A stretch of DNA of 64,000 nt from Gnetum montanum (Eukaryota > Streptophyta > Gnetopsida > Gnetales > Gnetaceae): assembly GCA_015680685.1 (NCBI GenBank), contig MNCI01005255.1, positions 1-64,000 on the forward strand. The letters run 5' to 3'. Positions 12,240-24,984 of this stretch are shown here, one piece after another. Both the position numbers and the translations under genes were made by a program. The notes under the pieces were generated by a model, which ran no database searches, had not been told where the DNA came from, and saw only the letters and a program-made list of their open reading frames with translations. Within the stretch, counting starts at the first letter, position 1, and each line of letters begins with the position of its first letter.

Positions 12240-13424
12240 GTTCTTGGCACAAGATGTAGAGTGTTATGATTTTATCTGTGTAAAGGTCTAGGTAGATCTA
12301 CCCCTGGATCGCCAAGAACTTTAGCACAAGCACATTTTTGAGTTCCTTTATTAGAATGGGAGGGATTTTGTCCCTAATCTTAACATTGCCATTCCCCTGA
12401 TGGAGACATACTAGTGGATCTTTGATCAGTTGCTACAAGTCAATAGGCCTAGGGAGCAGAACATGTTATCCCATTGCGACAAAGCATTTTAGGATGGATA
12501 GGAAGATCTAGACTCCCAGTCTGAAGGGGATGGTCAAACCCCCTTTTCATGACCTCTCCCTTTGTGATCTCCACAAATCCACTTCAATCTATGCTTTCAT
12601 CTATCATGGGCAACCATCCCACAGCCTCATTGTATCAGCAAGCACCTCCCTCAGTTTCATACCTAGGCACTCTTCTCCCCCATTCCGTCCCATCCTCATA
12701 CCAAGCACTGATTACACCCACGCTACCCTACATACACATCGCTTCTACTTCATAGCTGCCCAGAGCCTTTGCTCCTATCTTATTGCCTACGTCTATCCCA
12801 TCATTAGTGGAAGGTCTAGCCCCAACAACGTGGTGGACCCCAGCCACTTCACTCCCTACCTCGCAGCCCCACCAAACATCATAACATCTTTACCACCAAA
12901 CATACCAAGTCCCATAGGTATCACAACCAAGCGTGGGACTATGGCCCATACCATCTATCATGAAAATGACCAACCCCATAGCACCACTAGCAACCACCAC
13001 TCCAGTGGCACCACCCACTAGGTGGTGAACCGCACAAGCAACACCCATCATAAGGGAAGCTCCAAAAACCCTTCCTATGACCCAAACTGCTACCTTTGTT
13101 GCATGATAAACGATGGTTGCCCCTACAACCCCATAACCATCTACATTATCTCCATGTATAGATCAAGCATTTCAACTTATCCAAACCCTTACTGAAGAGG
13201 TTAGGTGCCTCAAAGTCTTCGGTTCTAATACGGTGCAGATCATGGATTTCTACCATGACGACCCCATTAGCCTAGTGGTTCCTATGATGACATTACCGCC
13301 TCATATGACACTTCCCCAATTTATACAATAGGGAGGGTGACCCTAACACGCATATAGTCATATTTAGATTTGAATATTTGTTGCTGCAACAATGGCTACA
13401 TACCATCATTTGTGTCTTTGCTAT
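12240..13424 (+). pseudogene. gag: Gag relic of element C (plus copy), cut by element A
   Basis: About 12270-12530 aligns with the N-terminal Gag block of B, including an acidic DLDSQSEGDG stretch. 12530-13020 is a Ser/Pro/Thr-rich linker. 13150-13424 carries DQAFQLIQTLTEEV and MDFYHDDPISLVVP, then a core that ends at the A insertion point. The frame has stops (for example near 13330). It is truncated at 13424, where the five bases gctat precede the terminus of A. Confidence 0.7.
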
Positions 13425-14732
13425 TGTACCATCTGAAATTGTCAATCTCCGGCTAGAAGGAAATAGAGACTTGGAGATGTCCAGACACGCACAGAAGACC
13501 CTACCTTCACCTGATGGTGAGTTGGAATGAACGAAGGTAGAGTACCTTGAGTGGTTTGCAAGTGGGTCAGGCAAGGATTTTCCCAAACGTACACTGGGGT
13601 ACTATACGCTGGGTTATACGTGAACGACGTAATAGGCGTAAAAACAAAGCGTAAATAGCATAACTGATGCGAACAGAGTGTAAACGTAAAAGACCATAAA
13701 CAGAATACACGCAACAATTAATGCAAAGTGTAATAGATTTTAGGAAGAAAATGTAACAATGGCATTTCAAAATGAGAGTTACAATGCACCGGTCTAACGC
13801 AGTTGTGGCTTTGACACAAGGCGGACGAAAAGCCCCGGTGGATGTAGGGATGACTGTGGGCTAGTTCACACTGTAGGCACAGCGTAGAGGTTGTATGCTT
13901 AGCGTACAAGGTTCTCTACTCTGGTTCTCAGCATCTCTGCTCTTTGGTTTGCTCTAAAAATTTGCCAACCCTGGGCTAGTGAAAAATTGGGGATTTTATA
14001 TAGGTTTAGGGTGACATGTGGTGCATTGACCGGGCACGAAAGAATTAAATTTACAAGTGTACAACATGTTACATCTACTGGGTGTATACGCTAGGCGTAT
14101 ACGCTGTATCAGGCGGGCGTAGACTCTGGGCGTATACGTTGGGCGTGGAGGGAGTATACGCTGGATGTACTGGGCATATACACTAAACATATATGTTGTG
14201 GACGCGTATACGCTGGATATTCTGGGCGTATATGCTGTCTACTGGGCGTATACGCTGATGGTTGCTCTGCTCGTGTGAGTAGTTGCATTGTACCAAACCT
14301 TGCTCTGTAGTACTGTTTCCATGCCGTCTTCGGGGGTTACGTGCCAGGCGTATACATCAGTTGTACCTGCTGAGCGTACATGTGAGGTGTCTACGCTGAG
14401 CGTATACACTAAGTATGTACGTTGGGTGCATACACTGGGCGTATACGTTGGGGATGCAATATGGGGCATAACGCTGGGCATATATGCTGTGAGCATCAGG
14501 CGTATACGCTGAGAATACATAGTGTAAACTAAGTATTTCAAGCTTCAAAATTACCAGGTTTTATAGTAGATGTTGTGGTCATCTGTGGGTCCTTGGGACC
14601 TGCTTCTTGTTGAGTTCGACTCTGCTTGAAGCTGTCTGCGGGGCCCTCAAGCTTCAGCCATGCTGGGGAACATCATGACCTAGCCCGGTTCTTGTTGAAG
14701 AAGTACTAAGCTTGAAATTTTGTGGTGTTTCA
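13425..14732 (-). repeat. 3' LTR of element A
   Basis: On the minus strand it begins TGAAACACCACAAAATTTC and ends ATGGTACA, matching the LTR ends of B. A TATATAAAA box lies at about 14002-13994 (minus). Upstream of it, 14060-14520 is packed with GCGTATACGC palindromes and decay forms such as GCATATACAC. The primer-proximal part (13425-13980) corresponds to R/U5 of B. Many CpG-to-TpG or CpA differences suggest that it is older or more methylated than B. Confidence 0.85.
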
Positions 14733-14802
14733 TTGGCCCCTCTTTGTTGACACTTGGAGGAATCAACCTAAGAAGTGTCGACAAAGAAGTGAAAAACACC
14801 AC
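14722..14802 (-). other. Hairpin enclosing the polypurine tract of A
   Basis: The LTR start and polypurine tract (AAAGAGGGGCCAA on the minus strand, 14745-14733) are followed at 14773-14802 by their inverted complement. GTGGTGTTT on the left pairs with AAACACCAC on the right, and CTCTTTGTTGACACTT with AAGTGTCGACAAAGAAG. The equivalent hairpin in B is at 60328-60408. Confidence 0.7.
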
Positions 14803-16184
14803 AAGCAACTCGATCAAGACTTTGTCCTTTGCTGTGTAACTAGACATCATCGTACCATGTTCAGTAGTACATGGAATTGCGAAAGTGAAATCTTGTAGCT
14901 AGATAGGGACATGGAGATTGTGGAGATTGGGAACTAATCAAGGGATTGTGCTTGGTAAAGGGGATGCTCTGGTGTGTATCATGCTGATCCTTATCAATAG
15001 CCATTATTTAGCAGACTCGGGATTAACGTATACGATGCGTGTCCTTTGGCGGAACAAGACTCTTGTTAGTGTCCAAGGGAACTTGTTGGCGAGACCAAAG
15101 CCACGTGATGATGTGTTGCATTCTTTGGAGGAACAGGGCCCTTGTTTAGTATTTAAGGGGGAACCTATTGGCGGAGAGCCAAAGCCATGCAATTGGATGT
15201 TTCTTGATTGTTTTAGACATGAGCGTGTTCTCTTGAGGCAACTACCATCCTGTCTTGCGTTTTATATGGGAAGGGAAAATATATATTTTTTTTGTGGAAG
15301 AAGCTTTGTTTTGATCTTGTATTCATGCTCAAGTGCTATGTTGTGTGTTGCAACTACTTCAAGGTGTTACAGTGTGCAACAGCATGCTCAAAGTTTTGAG
15401 TGTACTGGGTGTATCACAAGTGTGGCTGAGTAGAGTATGTCGATGAATAGATAGGGAATGTACCAGGAAATGGGGATGTACTAGTAAATGGCTTGATTTA
15501 GTATTGTCGTATGTGCTATGAACAATGTCTCACCTTGCTACTTATGACAAAATGCATTCTTGTATGAACAGCTCTAAGTGTCATCATGCAAACACAACTC
15601 CAAGAAGACATGAAAACCATGAGTGAGTAAGCGAGCTTAGACTTAAACAGAAACTGATGAAACAAAGGCACTGGATGGGATGTCTATCACAGCATATGGC
15701 TGGCAGCAATGTTGTTAGGATCAGCCAATGGCAAGTGATGTAGTGACTCTGATGAAGTTTGAACGTAACCATTGAGGAACCAAAGATGGACTTGCCAATT
15801 TATAGTCTTAGCAGACTAGCGGACTATAATGGGTTAGTTTTATGTCATAACCTATTGGACATTGCCTATTTAGTGTCGTGGCGGATGGTACATTGCCAAT
15901 TTCTAGTCTTGGCGGACTGTGAAGAGGCAAACCAGTTTATAGTCTTAGCAGACTCTGGTGAATGCAACTGTGGTAGTTTACTGTCATACCAGATGGGTGC
16001 TAGTTTATTGTCATTATAGATGTTATGTGGTATCAGTTTACCATCATGATGTCAGGATGAACTGTGGTATCAGTTTTAAGACATGATTCCGGGACTACTC
16101 TATGGTATCAGTTTACCGTCATGATGTCAGGACGAGTTGTGGTATCAGTTTATAGTCGTGATGCCAGGACTCTCACGTACCTAA
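14803..16184 (-). repeat. 3' UTR of A with two sets of short repeats
   Basis: No protein is expected here. Bases 15020-15190 hold repeated phrases of the type TTGGCGGAACAAGACTCTTGTT and its variants. Bases 15777-16175 hold about ten AGTTTATAGTC-type units (for example TTTATAGTCTTAGCAGACT and CAGTTTACCGTCATGATG) spaced at roughly 35-45 bases. Equivalent sets occur in the 3' UTR of B at 59045-60130. Confidence 0.6.
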
Positions 16185-17314
16185 GCTTGTATTCAAATAT
16201 AGAACAGTTTTAGGAACAAGTGATTAGTTGGATTTGCAAGCTCATTTCCTTCCATATCAGCTAACTTGAATGCTCCATTGTCGTATGCTTTGGTGACTAA
16301 GTAAGACCCTTCCTAGTTAGCCGAGAATTTGTCCAAGTTATCCCAAACGGCCTTAAGCACAAGGTCACCTTCTTTGATGGGGCGCTTATGAATGTTGTGT
16401 TGATGGTGTTGTCGTTGTTGTTTTTGGTACCATTCGATCTGATCGAATGCACGCATGCGTTCCTCCTCCACTGAGTGTAAGTCAATGATGCGTAGATCAT
16501 TGTTTTGCTCTTCGTCAAGGAGTCTAGAAAGTGTGATCCTTAAAGATGGTACCTGCAATTCTAGAGGTAAAACAACTTCTGAACCGTAAACAAGGCTATA
16601 TGGCATTTTACCTGTTGAAGTTCGATGTGTCGTGCAATATGCCCACAATGCGTATCCTAGCTATTCGTGCCATCTTCTCTTGCTTTGGGTAAGCATCTTT
16701 TTAAGTATTATGATGATGGTTTTGTTTGTTGCCTCTACTTGCCCATTGCTCTGAGGGTAGTAAGAGGATGAAAATGAGTTTTTGATCCCCAGGCTTTCAT
16801 AGAAGATTTTGGTTTCGGCACTGCTAAATTGCCGCCCGTTGTCAGTGATGATGGTCATGGGAATGCCAAAACGGGTTATAATATTTCTGAGAATGAAGTT
16901 GCAGACGTGTTTAGATGCAGTCTTTCAAAGGGGCACAGCTTCTACTCACTTTGTGAAGTATTCTGTTGCGGTTATGATGAAACTATGCCCTGCAGAAGAT
17001 GAGGGTGTTATTGGTCCGATAAGGTCCAACCCCAACTTTTGAAAGGGCCACATGATTTGCACTGTATGCAACTCATTTGGTGGAACATGGATTAGATTAC
17101 TATGTCTTTGATAGGTACTGCATGTTTTAGCCTTGGAGAGACAATCATACTCCATGTGTGGACAATAATAGCCTAGGCGTCTTATCTTTGTTGCCATTGC
17201 TTTTGGTGCTATGTGTCCTCCGCATAGTCCGTCGTGTACTTGCTCAACGATGGTTTGGACATCAGTACTACCAATGCATGTTAGCAATATGCCTTCATAG
17301 GATCGATGACACAA
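16185..17314 (-). pseudogene. Integrase relic of A
   Basis: Reading down from 17314: an HHCC-like zinc module (HDGLCGGH, then CSTYQRH where the second cysteine is lost), then the core with LGLDLIGPITP (first catalytic Asp), TDNGRQF (second Asp) and NGQVEATNK (catalytic Glu region). A C-terminal part carries THRTSTGKMPYSLVYGSE and an EEERMRA block ending in EGDLVLKAVW. The pieces at 17314-16946, 16858-16661 and 16648-16313 are in different frames. The enzyme would insert element cDNA into the genome. Closely similar to the partial integrase of B. Confidence 0.85.
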
Positions 17315-17335
17315 CGTGTCCCCTACCAGTACGTA

Positions 17336-17995
17336 TTACCTAGAACGCTTTTGTACCACATATTTTTGTGCATTCGTTAAATGTTGTGGTGTTTCACCAC
17401 GTAGAAGGTACTCTTTTATGTCATCATACCATTCTATCGCGTGTGTTGTACTAATGAACGCTATTGGCAACGTATCAAGGGTATCGGTTATTGGTTTGGC
17501 ACAACTGGTTATGGAGCTTGGCAACGTATGGAACATGTCAGGTGATATGTTTAATGCTAAGGTGGCTAGTGCGTCCGCGATGGTATTATCGTTTCTACAG
17601 ACGTGTTGCACATCAATGTTTTCAAATCGCTTCATTAAGTGTTTTGCCAAGTCATAGTATGGTTGTAAATGTTGTGCTTTACATGTATAAATATCCGTGA
17701 CTTGGGTAAAAACCAGTTGTGAATCTCCTCTAACCACAAGTCGTGTGATGTTTGAAGCTAGTGCTGCCGCAAGACCTCTAAGGAGACCTTCATACTCTAC
17801 TATATTGTTGGTATAGTGAAAGTTGAAACGATAAGCAAAGGGTCTGATCTCCCCAGAGGGATAGGTGATGATAGCTGCAGCACTTCCCCCTCGAGAGGTG
17901 GATGTTCCATCAAAGTTTAGAATGTCATCGTAGTCATTGGGCACTATATCTATTGCGCTTATATTCTCATCCAGGAATTCTGGCTCTATTGTCAC
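17336..17995 (-). pseudogene. Second (archaeal-type-like) RNase H domain of A
   Basis: Motifs in order are FDGTSTSRGGSAA (first Asp), IVEYEGLLRGL (Glu), VRGDSQLV (Asp) and ADALATLAL (Asp), so all four acidic residues of an RNase H active site are present. It lies immediately after the RT frame, which already contains a degenerate RNase H-like part. This dual arrangement is known for Tat-lineage elements. The stretch from 17995 to 17336 is open for 219 codons and could have been continuous with RT through the stop at 17996. Confidence 0.8.
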
Positions 17996-19231
17996 TTAAT
18001 CGTGTGTTGGTGATGCGACCATTTGATTTGCTATGGCTTGACCCTTAACTGATGATTGTGCTATGTAATGTAGGTCAAACTCGGCTATCATGGCTTTCCA
18101 ACATGCTATTTGACTTGTCTCGTAAATGTTTCCTGTGATTTCTCTGAGCGCATTATCCTTGCAGATTATGTTAACTTGATTGTGGAAGAGGTAATGTCGC
18201 CATTTCTTTAGAGAAAAGAATAAGGCTAAACATGACCTCTCTACGTCATTGTATTTCTTCTCATGGCCTACTAATGCATGGCTCAAGTAGTAGATAGGGA
18301 CTTCGGTTCCATTATCTTGTTTTTGGCAAAGCATGTACGTGATTGATGAATTCGAAGTTGCGAGGTAGATGAAAAATGGTTTATCATTTTGAGGTGGATA
18401 AACTGTGGGTAGTCGGGCAAGTGCCGCTTTAATATTATCGAATGCTTCTTGGCATTGTGGAGTCCATTCAAAATGGACGTTCTTGCGTAACAAGTGATTC
18501 ATAGGTTTTAATTTATTTGTTAGTTTTTCTATGAACCTTCTGATGAACTGAAGTCTACCTTGTAGACCTCGAAGTTCAGTAAGGTTGCCAGGTGATTTTA
18601 TGTTTGTTATGGCCTTAACCTTATCGGGGTCTACTCGTATCCTTGCTTCTGAGGCTATGAACCCAAGCATTTTTCCTATTTTGACTCCAAAGACACATTT
18701 CTTTGGGTTAAGTCTCAGCTCATATTTTAAACAATGTTTTAACACCAAGTTAAGGTCTTGTACATGTTGTTGTAATGTTTTTGATTTAACCATGATATCA
18801 TCGACATAATCATTGAGTGAGTGTAGCATGTAGTCGCTAAAAATGAATGTCATCGCCCTTTGATATGTGGCCCCAGCGTTCTTGAGGCTGAAGGGCATCA
18901 TTGTATAACAAAAGGTTCCCCATGGTGTCATAAAGGTAGTCCGGAGCTGATGCTCTAGGTTAATACGTATTTGATTGTATCCTGAGAAGCCATCCATAAA
19001 AGATAATAGTGCATGCCCAATGGTCGAGTCAACGAGTTGATCAATGCTGGGCAGAGGAAAATCATCTTTTATGGTTGCAACGTTAAGATTGCGGAAGTTG
19101 ATGCATAGGCGAATGATTCCATTCTTTTTTGGGACAATAACCATGTTGGATACCCACTCAGCGTAATTGATAGCCCAAATGAAACCAGCCTGATAAAGCT
19201 TGGTGATCTCATTGCAAACTGCCAATGCCAC
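17996..19231 (-). pseudogene. Reverse transcriptase of A (longest open pol segment)
   Basis: 411 codons are open. Motifs in order are the AEWVSNMVIVPKKNG block, FPLPSIDQLVD, LLSFMDGFSGYNQI (first catalytic Asp), FSLKNAGATYQRAM (a Ser replaces the usual Gly of PFGLKN) and YVDDIMVKSK (catalytic YVDD). LGFIAS and the connection region follow, with LRGLQGRLQFIRRFI. A first RNase H-like part has lost its acidic residue (FFIYLATSNSS). The enzyme copies element RNA into cDNA. The motif set groups it with Tat-type Ty3/gypsy elements. Confidence 0.9.
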
Positions 19232-19297
19232 CTCAGGTTTAACCTTTCACGCCTTTTACTTTACCGGCCTCAATTTCGGATCAAGGATAATGTTGTG

Positions 19298-19807
19298 CTA
19301 GATGATTCGAGGATCTAATCCGGGCATGTTAGTGTAAGACCAAGCAAATGCTTCTATGTTGTCCCTAAGCACATCCTCTATGTCTTTGGCTAGTTGAGGT
19401 TGTAGTAATGTACTTAGTTTTAACATTTTAATTTCTCCATCGGGCATGGTGATGGGGGTTTCGGTCAACGGGTCTTCGGTAATGTTTTCAGCTTCTATGT
19501 CGAAGGGCTTTGTCATACCTTTGTAGTTGTCTAGTGTTTGCTGTGTTGAGGCTATGACTACATCATCCATTGATGAACTTAAGTGGATGAGATTTATCTC
19601 AATGTCCCTTGCGATCTTTCCATACGGCCCATCGATGATTAATGGTGTGGATAGATGCTGACAATCCATTGGGCTTGGTCTTGCCAATAAACAGAGAGCA
19701 GAATGAGGTGATGAGTATTGTTCGATGTTCTCAGGCAACTTAAATTGTGTGTATGTGCATAACGGTGGTTTATCGTCACACTGGGATGCATGGTAGTTTA
19801 AGGCCAT
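19298..19807 (-). pseudogene. Start of the RT-side pol frame of A
   Basis: 169 open codons containing DGPYGKIARD, an acidic middle and EAFAWSYTNMPGLDPRI, the segment usually found just before RT. A break at about 19240-19300 separates it from RT. The same segment opens the RT side of B (57260 onward). There it directly follows a strong splice-acceptor-like sequence, so the start at 19807 may be the beginning of an exon rather than a true translation start. Confidence 0.75.
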
Positions 19808-19990
19808 ATCGGGCCGTCATGGCAGTTTAAGGCCATACCAGACCGAATGTGATCTATAGGTGGTAGTTTAAGGCCTTACTGGGCCATAGGGGGTTTGTAT
19901 GTGGCAGTTTAAGGCCTTATCAAGCCGTCATGGCAATTTAAGGCCATGCCGGGCCGTCATGGCAGTCTAAGGCCATACCAGGCCGTATAA
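19762..19990 (-). repeat. AGTTTA-box repeat cluster of A, RT side
   Basis: Six or seven units of the form TGGCAGTTTAAGGCCATACCGGGCC follow each other at intervals of 28-41 bases. Within each unit the AGTTTA box is constant, and GGCC ... GGCC forms a potential small stem. The cluster sits between the RT frame and the promoter of the antisense gene. The B equivalent is at 56895-57165. Confidence 0.75.
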
Positions 19991-20192
19991 TGTTTACGCT
20001 AGAATGTTTGGTGTGAACACGTGAAGTTGGGTTCACAGGGGAACCAGGATGTAGTAATATTCATGTTGTTTTAAATATATATATATATATTTTATTATTT
20101 TTTGAGCAAATTTTAATAAAAATGAGTGAAAAAAGTAAAAAGTGACTAACTAGAAGATGACGGCGATGGCAGCGGCGGAAGTAGTGGAGCGC

Positions 20193-20200
20193 TATATAAA
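20193..20200 (+). promoter_or_regulatory. TATA box of the antisense gene in A
   Basis: CTATATAAAAGGGCGGGG lies about 310 bases before the exon 1 ATG at 20507. The matching position of B also has TATATAAA (56708-56701, minus). Conservation in both copies and the match to a plant TATA consensus support a dedicated promoter. Confidence 0.65.
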
Positions 20201-21431
20201 AGGGCGGGGGGCGTCATTTGTTACTACGTTGAATTGTAAGCGTAATCTTGAGCATAAGTGTAGATGACCTAGCGTAAGCGTAAGCGACTGAACCCTTAGC
20301 ATAAGCATAAGCAACCAAAGCCTGAGTGTAAGCGTAAACAGCCAAACCCTGGTGTAAATGTGGAGCGTAGAGGTCGAAGCGTTAGCGTAGACGTCCCAAC
20401 TCAGCGTGAGCGTAGAGACTTCAACTCGGCATAGAGGCTCAGCATAGGCATAAATGGTTTCAACCCTCAGCGTAAACCTGCCAATCCCAACGTAGAGGGC
20501 ACCAAGATGGGCAAAGGCAAGGAAGTGGAAGGCCAGGGGAGGAAGGGACCTGACCTAACCTTCGCAGAGGAGAGTGAGGCCATGCTGCAGTGTCTGCCCA
20601 GGCCGAGGGTTCCATTGTGGCCTGGATCGTCACATAGGTAGGCTTTGATCCTGCCTCTGTTTGTTATTTTCATCTGTACCAGTTTCTTAGCGTAAATAGT
20701 CAACGTAGAGGGTTTTTGCGTATACGCCCAGCATAGACAGTTAGCATAGGCAATTTCCTTGGCGTATACGCCCAGCGTAGATAGTCAGCATAGACAGATA
20801 GCGTAGAGGATTTCTATATGCTGAGTGTAAGTTCACAACATGGAGGGTTTCGAGAGCGTAGAGCATATACTGCACGTAGCCTAAGTTGTTTGTAGTGTAA
20901 TCAGTTTTCGTCAATGCTCAGCGTAAACAGATTCTACTGGCATGAAGCATAGATGATTTTATCAGCATATATGCTGACTATTCGTAGATTGCTTACAGTG
21001 TCCGACGTAGACTATTTACACAGCGTATACGCTGAAGGCTTCTACGGCGTATACGCTGAGGGTTTCTATAGTGTATACGCTGAGTATGAACAGTTAATTG
21101 TTTTCACGTGGGGTTCAGTGTAGACCTATTTTCATGGTGTATGGTGTGAACTGTTTTTAGCGTAAACTTATTTGCACAGTGCTTAGTGTAAACTGTTTGC
21201 ACAGTGTATACACTGGCTGTCTGCACAGCATATACGCTAACTATTTTCCATGACATATACGCGGAATGTAAAGGATTTCATAGTATATACACTGATGATT
21301 TTCTGTAGCGTATACGCTGAGCGTGAACGATTTGTAATTTTTTCTAAGTGTTGGTCTACGACATGGAAGTTTGTTGTTTCATCTGCTTTTCATGTATGGC
21401 TGATCTACCGTGGCATTTTGGTTGCTTGCAG
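20201..21431 (+). repeat. CGTATACG repeat field across leader and intron 1 of the antisense gene (A)
   Basis: Dozens of short phrases such as AGCGTAAGCGTA, GCGTAGAC and GCGTATACGCTGAG occur between the TATA box and the exon 2 acceptor, interrupted only by exon 1 (20507-20637). The core is the palindrome GCGTATACGC, the same as in the LTR U3. Open frames crossing this region are repeat artefacts. Confidence 0.75.
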
Positions 21432-24400
21432 GGACATTGAGCCTTTTCTCTTGGTTGTTGAGCTCGTAGGGGTACTAACATGGTTTGGCCCCATTGAGGT
21501 CGATGAACCTCTGGATTTGACCGTTGACAACAATGGGGTTTGGTTCAGGGAAGGGGTGTGTGAATTCCTAGCCTTCATGCTGGACAGGTTCAAAGTGGTT
21601 ATCTGGTCGCACCTAAGTGAACTGGTGGCAAAGAGCATGCTTGAGGCCATGTTGCCGGGAGCCGCGGAGGGTGTCACGATCTTCATGGAAGACATCGACG
21701 AGGGGCCACTTGTAGCCTCGAATGGTTCTTCCAGCGGGCCCAGGTCTACATGCCCGCTAGCGCGTGTGTGGGCTCAATTGTCGCGAGGATAGGACTATCT
21801 CAACAACACCCTATTTTTAGCCGTGCATGTGCACACGCTGTTCCTGAACCCTCCTGGCACCATGTACTGGGTGGATATGTAGGATCATTTAAACTTGTTG
21901 TTTCTGTTTTTTATGTCATTTTGCATTTACTTCTATTTTGACAAAAGTTCTTTTGTAGGCCTAAAGTTAACCCAGACGGAACATGCATTGAGGATGATGG
22001 GCTTGCTCTAGCTCGTACTGCTCTAGAGACCTTTATGGTGGGTCCCACCCTTCATGGAGTTGTATTAGCTCAAACCAAGGGTGGTATCATCCACTTCCAC
22101 AAACGGTTCTCTAGAGCGTTCACAATGTGCCAAGCTCGTGGATGGTTGCATGGAGATTGGTCACATAAGGGACCAATCTTTCCTCATGACTCTGACTTGG
22201 GTAGCACATCTAAGTCCACAACTAAAGGTAAATGATAGTATTTTCTAGATGTGTTAACGTGTTTGTTTGACTGCCAGGGGGTTATACTGATATGATGATT
22301 TCGAATTATATTTACAATTGATGTTCCTCCTGGAGGAGACCCTATCACAACTGGACGAACTGAGACTACCCTATCAATGAAATTCGGGGAGGTCATCAAG
22401 GCTCAAAAATGGTTGTGCACTCATGCGCCTCCATCCATCGTTCGTTGTTTAGACGATCATAAGCCCTGATGTGTCAATAGCGGTTATGATCGGGATCGTG
22501 GATTCCTTCAATGAGTCTGCCTCTTACTACAACACCCAGATTAAGGGTGTTAAGATAGTTTTCCATCTATCGCCTGAATTCTTTTCAAACCTATTTGGTG
22601 TATCGATGGATGGTATAAATGTAGTTTTGGATAGGGCTCATAAAGAGCTCCATACGGTTCATGAATTAGAGGATTGGTTAGGTGTTGCCAAGGGTGCCAA
22701 GGGATTTCCTATGTAGGGGAAGACAAAGGTTGAGGAGGTGAATGAATTATATCCTTTGTTTAGGGCACGTGTATTCCCTAAATCCCTTTCCTAGGTGTGG
22801 AGTCTTGGGGTCGAAGCTGTACGTATTATGTGAACCATCCTAGAAACCGACATGTGTTATAAGTGGGCCCAATTTTTGTTGTCGGGCCTGCATAAAGAGA
22901 TAGTGCGATTGCGCTTGAATGTCGAGGCACAGTCTCACTTTACTTTCTCCTTCTTTGCCGGTTATCTTCACCTCTTAGCCAAGTTTCTAGTGGTTCATGT
23001 GGACAACAAGTATGTTCTACAGGACCGAGGTCAATTATCCCGCCCGTGGATCAACCATTTGTTTGAAACAGCCAAGTCCCAGGATGCGCCTGAGGGAATC
23101 GATGAATCCATATCTATCACGACAGGGGGATCATCTAGTACCTCAATCCACACATGTGATAGTGTGAGGTTGGAACCAGATGATATGCCTTATATTGCGA
23201 AAAGAGCAGAATGGGTGATCAAAGAAACCATTGACAAGGCCAAGTCAAAGCTAACAAAACGTGAACGTTCAACCGAGGAGGCCTCAAATGTGGACGAGCC
23301 ATGGGTTAAGCGTATACGGTTCAAGATGCCTACCCGAGGTAAGTGAACTTAGTACACTTGTTGCTTTATGATTTTTTTTATTCATAATTTTTACTTTGAT
23401 CACTTACATCCCACTGATGCCTTTAGACTTGACTTCAGAGAAAACCAGAATGGAGTTATTGACCGATGAGGAAGAGGTCGACAAGGATTAGATGGAAAAA
23501 ATGGAGGAGCTACAGGGAGACACCACGGAGACTGAACTGGTGGATGAAGAGAGTGGTGTCGATGAAATGTTCAGCAGTTTTCTTAAGGGAAAGCTGGACA
23601 TAGGAAAACCCCCAGAAGGGGACAAAGAACATGGTATGTTTTCTTTTATTTTGTTATTGGTGCTTTATGAGCCATTGTCTCTATGGTGTCTTACTTTTTA
23701 TTTTTATATCGCTTCCAGACGAAGATAGTGAAACCAGAACGATGCGGTTGAACGTGCCCATGAAAATGGTTCCCCCTGAAAGGACCGTGGAGGTTAGTCC
23801 ATCTCGCACTTGTGGGCCATTTACTTGGATAGAGATGCCAAGTAAAATGGATTTTGTGGCTGGTATCACTGAGGAAGTTGTTGAACGAATCCAGGAGGTC
23901 TACCCTGAGATAGGTATATATGTTTCGAGTTGTTTGTAGCTTTATAGTTTGACACCCTATTTTTGTCACTTTAGCATTTGTTCTTTTCATGTGCATAGGT
24001 GCCAAACTGAGGTGGGATTCTTCTGAGACAGTTAACATAGAGAGTTTGCCCACTTTATCCCCAGAAGTCGAGCAGGTGCCAAGGCCAGTTTATGAGGAAG
24101 TGGTGGAAGGTCTCGTTCACAATGCAAAATCATTGTGGACCTGTAGGCATTCCATCGAACAGTTGTGGTTGTAGATTCAAACAAAGGAGAAGGAAGTTTC
24201 TGAGTTGTTAGTTGAGTGTGACGATCTCAAGGCTTGGTATGAGTTCACCTTTGCTAAACTAAGTGGTGATCACTCTTGGCAGACTTCCGAGGTGACGTAT
24301 ACTAGATACTGGAACCTACTCAATCGCCATGTGTGACTGACATGGAGACTAGCAGAGCGTAAGGCTTAGATAGACCTATTGAACATCAAGTGTCAAGATT

Positions 24401-24984
24401 GGAAGGCTTTTGTTTCCAAGGTACGCAAATGGGATCAGAATGAAAAGAACCACAAACATCATTATAAGAAATCGTTGAAAGAAGTGTCCATTGAAAAGTG
24501 CTAACTGAAAATGTTTGTGGAGGGTCTGGGTCTGCGCTCTACTTTTGATACCTTTGCTTAGAACACAACTTGTTGAGATGGAGTTACCTACAAGGGTGAT
24601 TACAACTGCGTATGGGGAGGTTTCAGTGGGTGAATTCCCTTTAAAGTGTCCTACCTGGTCAGCTGTTGATAAGGGGAAGGCCTTGGCAGATGTCGACCTA
24701 GGTCTTGATGGGACCAACTAGACTAGTGTCTCAGAAGAGGAAATCCTTCGTTGGCTAGAATTCAGCTTAGGGGGATCCTCTACGATAAGCATATTGTTAT
24801 TATGAATTTCGTTCATTGCCCATTGTTTGAAATTTTGTCTTTTTCTTGTTCTTACGTTGATTATCTCTTTTTGCATTTTCAAGATCAAGGTGGTGACGAT
24901 GTCTATGAAGCTGGTCCCAGTGAAGCGGGGGTCCATGATGCCAGCAGGTCTAAAGGGGATGACCCTCCCGTCCCAGATGTTTAG
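20507..24984 (+). pseudogene. Antisense eight-exon gene carried by element A (NIF/FCP1-like domain in exon 2)
   Basis: Exons inferred by comparison with B: 20507-20637, 21432-21878, 21959-22227, 22318-23338, about 23439-23633, 23719-23913, 23999-24784 and 24884-24984. Most introns keep GT-AG ends (for example donor GTAGGC at 20638, acceptor TTGCTTGCAG before 21432); the acceptor before exon 4 and the donor after exon 7 are mutated. Exon 1 starts MGKGKEVEG. Exon 2 has an HAD/NIF-phosphatase-like layout (LLVVELVGVLTW, FKVVIWS, NNTLF, NPPGT) without the catalytic aspartates. Exon 4 encodes an unrecognised domain. Exon 5 is acidic, exon 7 is Lys/Glu-rich and coiled-coil-like, exon 8 acidic. Stops (for example near 21790) and a frameshift near 22470 disable this copy. 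Confidence 0.8.

Noticed and set aside
12530-13021. 163-codon open stretch taken as a separate gene
   Set aside because: It is the Ser/Pro-rich Gag linker of element C; the same segment in the inverted copy is read in another frame.
13442-14548. Several overlapping open frames with VYAQRIR-like repetitive translations in the A LTR, likewise 45536-46045 and 60473-61009 in B
   Set aside because: They are produced by the GCGTATACGC repeats, which read open in several frames on both strands. No start context, domain or conservation of frame.
19762-19990. CRISPR-like array
   Set aside because: Plant retrotransposon context, units too short, spacers not unique, unit itself variable.
21405-21695. 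Minus-strand open frame opposite exon 2 of the antisense gene, also 55336-55659 in B
   Set aside because: Shadow of the open exon. It lacks any domain and is not part of gag-pol.
22852-23346. Plant mobile domain or transposase assignment for exon 4 of the antisense gene
   Set aside because: Only a loose resemblance around FFSNLFGVP; not enough to name a family without a profile search.
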